A DNA stretch of 6,946 nucleotides from Gordonia sp. (in: high G+C Gram-positive bacteria). Lineage in GTDB: Bacteria; Actinomycetota; Actinomycetes; Mycobacteriales; Mycobacteriaceae. The stretch is taken from positions 1-6,946 of the forward strand of contig JASLJL010000320.1 of NCBI GenBank assembly GCA_030152405.1. Reading direction: 5' to 3'. The notes beneath the pieces were generated by a model, which saw nothing but the letters and a program-made list of their open reading frames with translations, did no database searches and was not told the origin of the DNA. This document shows positions 5,991 to 6,946 of the stretch, piece after piece (position 1 is the stretch's first letter; the number at the start of each line of letters is the position of its first letter). The position numbers and the translations under genes were made by a program.

Positions 5991-6914
5991 TTATACGCCG
6001 ATCGAGTCGGCCGCCGCGACGGTCTGCGCACCCCATTCGCGCAGTTGGCGGCCGGACATCGTGGTGTGGGGACATGACACGATTGCGCCGATGACGGTCC
6101 CGGTCGCGTCGCGGATCGGCGCGCCGACGGTGACCGCGCCCGCCTCGGTGTCGTCGGCCAGTTCGTCGGCGAGATAGTCGATGGCGGAGAGTTCGGTGAG
6201 CAGACTGCCGACCCGCGCCCGGAGGGCGGTCGGCACGGAGTCGAGCGCCGACAGCGCGTCGATCACCGCACGATGTCCGTCGGTGATCCGCTCGATCGAG
6301 TAGCCGCGCGAGCGGATCTCCTTGAGGACGGCTCGGAGTCTGGCCTGCTCGGCCTCCGGGGCGGCGCCGAGCCAAGCGTCCTGCGCTGCGGTGTCCGACC
6401 ACGCCACGAACTCGCGGCAGATCGGCGGACGCAGGCGGATCGGCCGATTCGGCTTCATCCACTCGGCATCTGTCGCTGATCTCCGAGCGGGGTCTCGTTC
6501 TGACCCCCGAGCGGAGTCGAGGGGCCAGCAGTACTCGACGACGGTGATCGTCTCGTCGTCGATCCGCCGGGCCAGGAAGCAGGGCGCTCCGGTCTGGGCG
6601 ACGAGCGACTCCATCGCCGGGCGTGCGTCCACGACGAGGCGGTCGGCGCCGACGGCTCGGCGTGCGGTGTGCAGAAACGCGGGACCGAGACCGACTCCGC
6701 CGGTGTCGGACCGGCGGGTCAGCCACCCGGCGTCGACGAGTTCGGCGACGATCGCGTGCACGGTTGCGCGCGGCAGCTGTGTGTCGCGCACGATGTCGGC
6801 CAGAGTGGGAGGGCGGCCCGCATGCGCGACGATGTAGTCGAGCACCACGGTCACCCGCCTGGTCGGTGGGGAAGGTTGACGTGCGCTTCCACTTTCGCTT
6901 ACCGTCGGTGTCAC
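5991..6914 (-). CDS. IclR-family transcriptional regulator
   Basis: 307 residues from a GTG start. The N-terminal winged helix-turn-helix covers about 19-66, with PTLADIVRDTQLPRATVHAI (36-55) holding the recognition helix and a short wing after it. The C-terminal effector-binding domain covers about 85-305 and has the family-typical GAPIRDATGTVIGAIVSCP at 264-282. There is no Shine-Dalgarno site before the GTG, but a TAnnnT box ends 7 bases upstream, consistent with leaderless translation. Residues 131-150 (PLDSARGSER and DPARRSATDA) are encoded by a GC-rich REP-like repeat and look like an in-frame insertion between effector-domain strands. The probable operator is the palindrome at 6929-6946. 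The ligand and regulon are unknown. The downstream cupin is the obvious co-transcribed partner, and a divergent target beyond the right edge is possible. Confidence 0.9.
   Translation of the reverse strand: MTPTVSESGSARQPSPPTRRVTVVLDYIVAHAGRPPTLADIVRDTQLPRATVHAIVAELVDAGWLTRRSDTGGVGLGPAFLHTARRAVGADRLVVDARPAMESLVAQTGAPCFLARRIDDETITVVEYCWPLDSARGSERDPARRSATDAEWMKPNRPIRLRPPICREFVAWSDTAAQDAWLGAAPEAEQARLRAVLKEIRSRGYSIERITDGHRAVIDALSALDSVPTALRARVGSLLTELSAIDYLADELADDTEAGAVTVGAPIRDATGTVIGAIVSCPHTTMSGRQLREWGAQTVAAADSIGV
6481..6524. repeat. REP-like palindromic element inside the IclR gene
   Basis: CTCCGAGCGGGG at 6481-6492 and CCCCGAGCGGAG at 6505-6516 are an imperfect inverted pair (10 of 12 positions) and also share the direct repeat CCGAGCGG. 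The second arm continues into TCGAGGGG, making a further small hairpin at 6505-6524. The motif resembles short dispersed repeats I recall from Gordonia and related genomes; copy number cannot be checked here. It encodes an Arg/Asp/Ser-rich segment of the regulator without breaking the frame. Confidence 0.5.
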
Positions 6915-6921
6915 ATTTGCA

Positions 6922-6927
6922 ACACTA
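6922..6927 (-). promoter_or_regulatory. Putative -10 box of the IclR gene (leaderless type)
   Basis: TAGTGT on the minus strand fits TAnnnT and is followed by 7 bases and then the GTG start at 6914. This is the same geometry as at the echA promoter. The -35 region falls at the window edge and cannot be judged. Confidence 0.4.
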
Positions 6928-6928
6928 A

Positions 6929-6946
6929 GTGTCGAATATTCGACAC
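6929..6946. promoter_or_regulatory. Perfect 18-bp palindrome, probable IclR operator
   Basis: GTGTCGAATATTCGACAC reads the same on both strands and lies one base upstream of the putative -10 box of the IclR gene. Its AT-rich centre and G/C flanks resemble operators of IclR-family proteins, which commonly control their own promoter. A second small dyad, ACACT-A-AGTGT at 6922-6932, overlaps it. The site runs to the window edge and may extend further. Confidence 0.6.

Noticed and set aside
5984..6031. N-terminal extension of the cupin from the ATG at 6031
   Set aside because: The extra 16 residues are Arg/Ser-rich and would overlap the regulator's end; the cupin-like sequence and a better spaced start begin at 5983.

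Overview
The window is high-GC DNA with the dense, short-spaced gene layout of an actinobacterium. The FadE/EchA gene set, the CAAG-nn-CTTG operator and the promoter geometry point to the Mycobacteriales (Gordonia, Rhodococcus or Mycobacterium relatives). The genus is an inference and cannot be fixed from this sequence alone.

Layout: (1) 14-1276, plus strand: an Nramp-family Mn2+/H+ symporter (mntH type), whose exact start lies at or beyond the left edge. It converges on the next operon with only 9 bases between the two stop codons. (2) 1286-5407, minus strand: a tight four-gene acyl-CoA catabolic operon, transcribed in the order crotonase-fold protein, catalytic-type acyl-CoA dehydrogenase (alpha), then two partner-type acyl-CoA dehydrogenases (beta1, beta2). 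The junctions are 4 bases, 3 bases and a 4-base GTGA overlap. (3) 5408-5626: the operon's control region, with a -10-like box, a 22-bp dyad whose core fits the published KstR2 consensus, and a set of three 13-base repeat arms that form a strong hairpin and could form an alternative one. (4) 5627-6914, minus strand: an IclR-family regulator followed 7 bases later by a small cupin. The regulator carries an in-frame segment encoded by a REP-like repeat. (5) 6922-6946: a leaderless-type promoter and a perfect 18-bp palindrome at the right edge, the probable autoregulatory operator of the IclR protein.

How the genes may work together: the alpha dehydrogenase has the SEPxAGSD segment and a Glu in the catalytic-base position used by IVD/LCAD-type enzymes. 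It lacks the RxQFG and QxxGGxG segments, which both beta proteins carry. This is the complementary pattern of mycobacterial FadE alpha2-beta2 enzymes that act on CoA thioesters of sterol side chains and rings. The operator suggests induction by a steroid-derived or similar acyl-CoA. The crotonase-like protein lacks both canonical hydratase glutamates, so its reaction is uncertain. The IclR-cupin pair appears to be a separate unit of unknown target. I see no RNA genes, transposases, CRISPR arrays or prophage genes.
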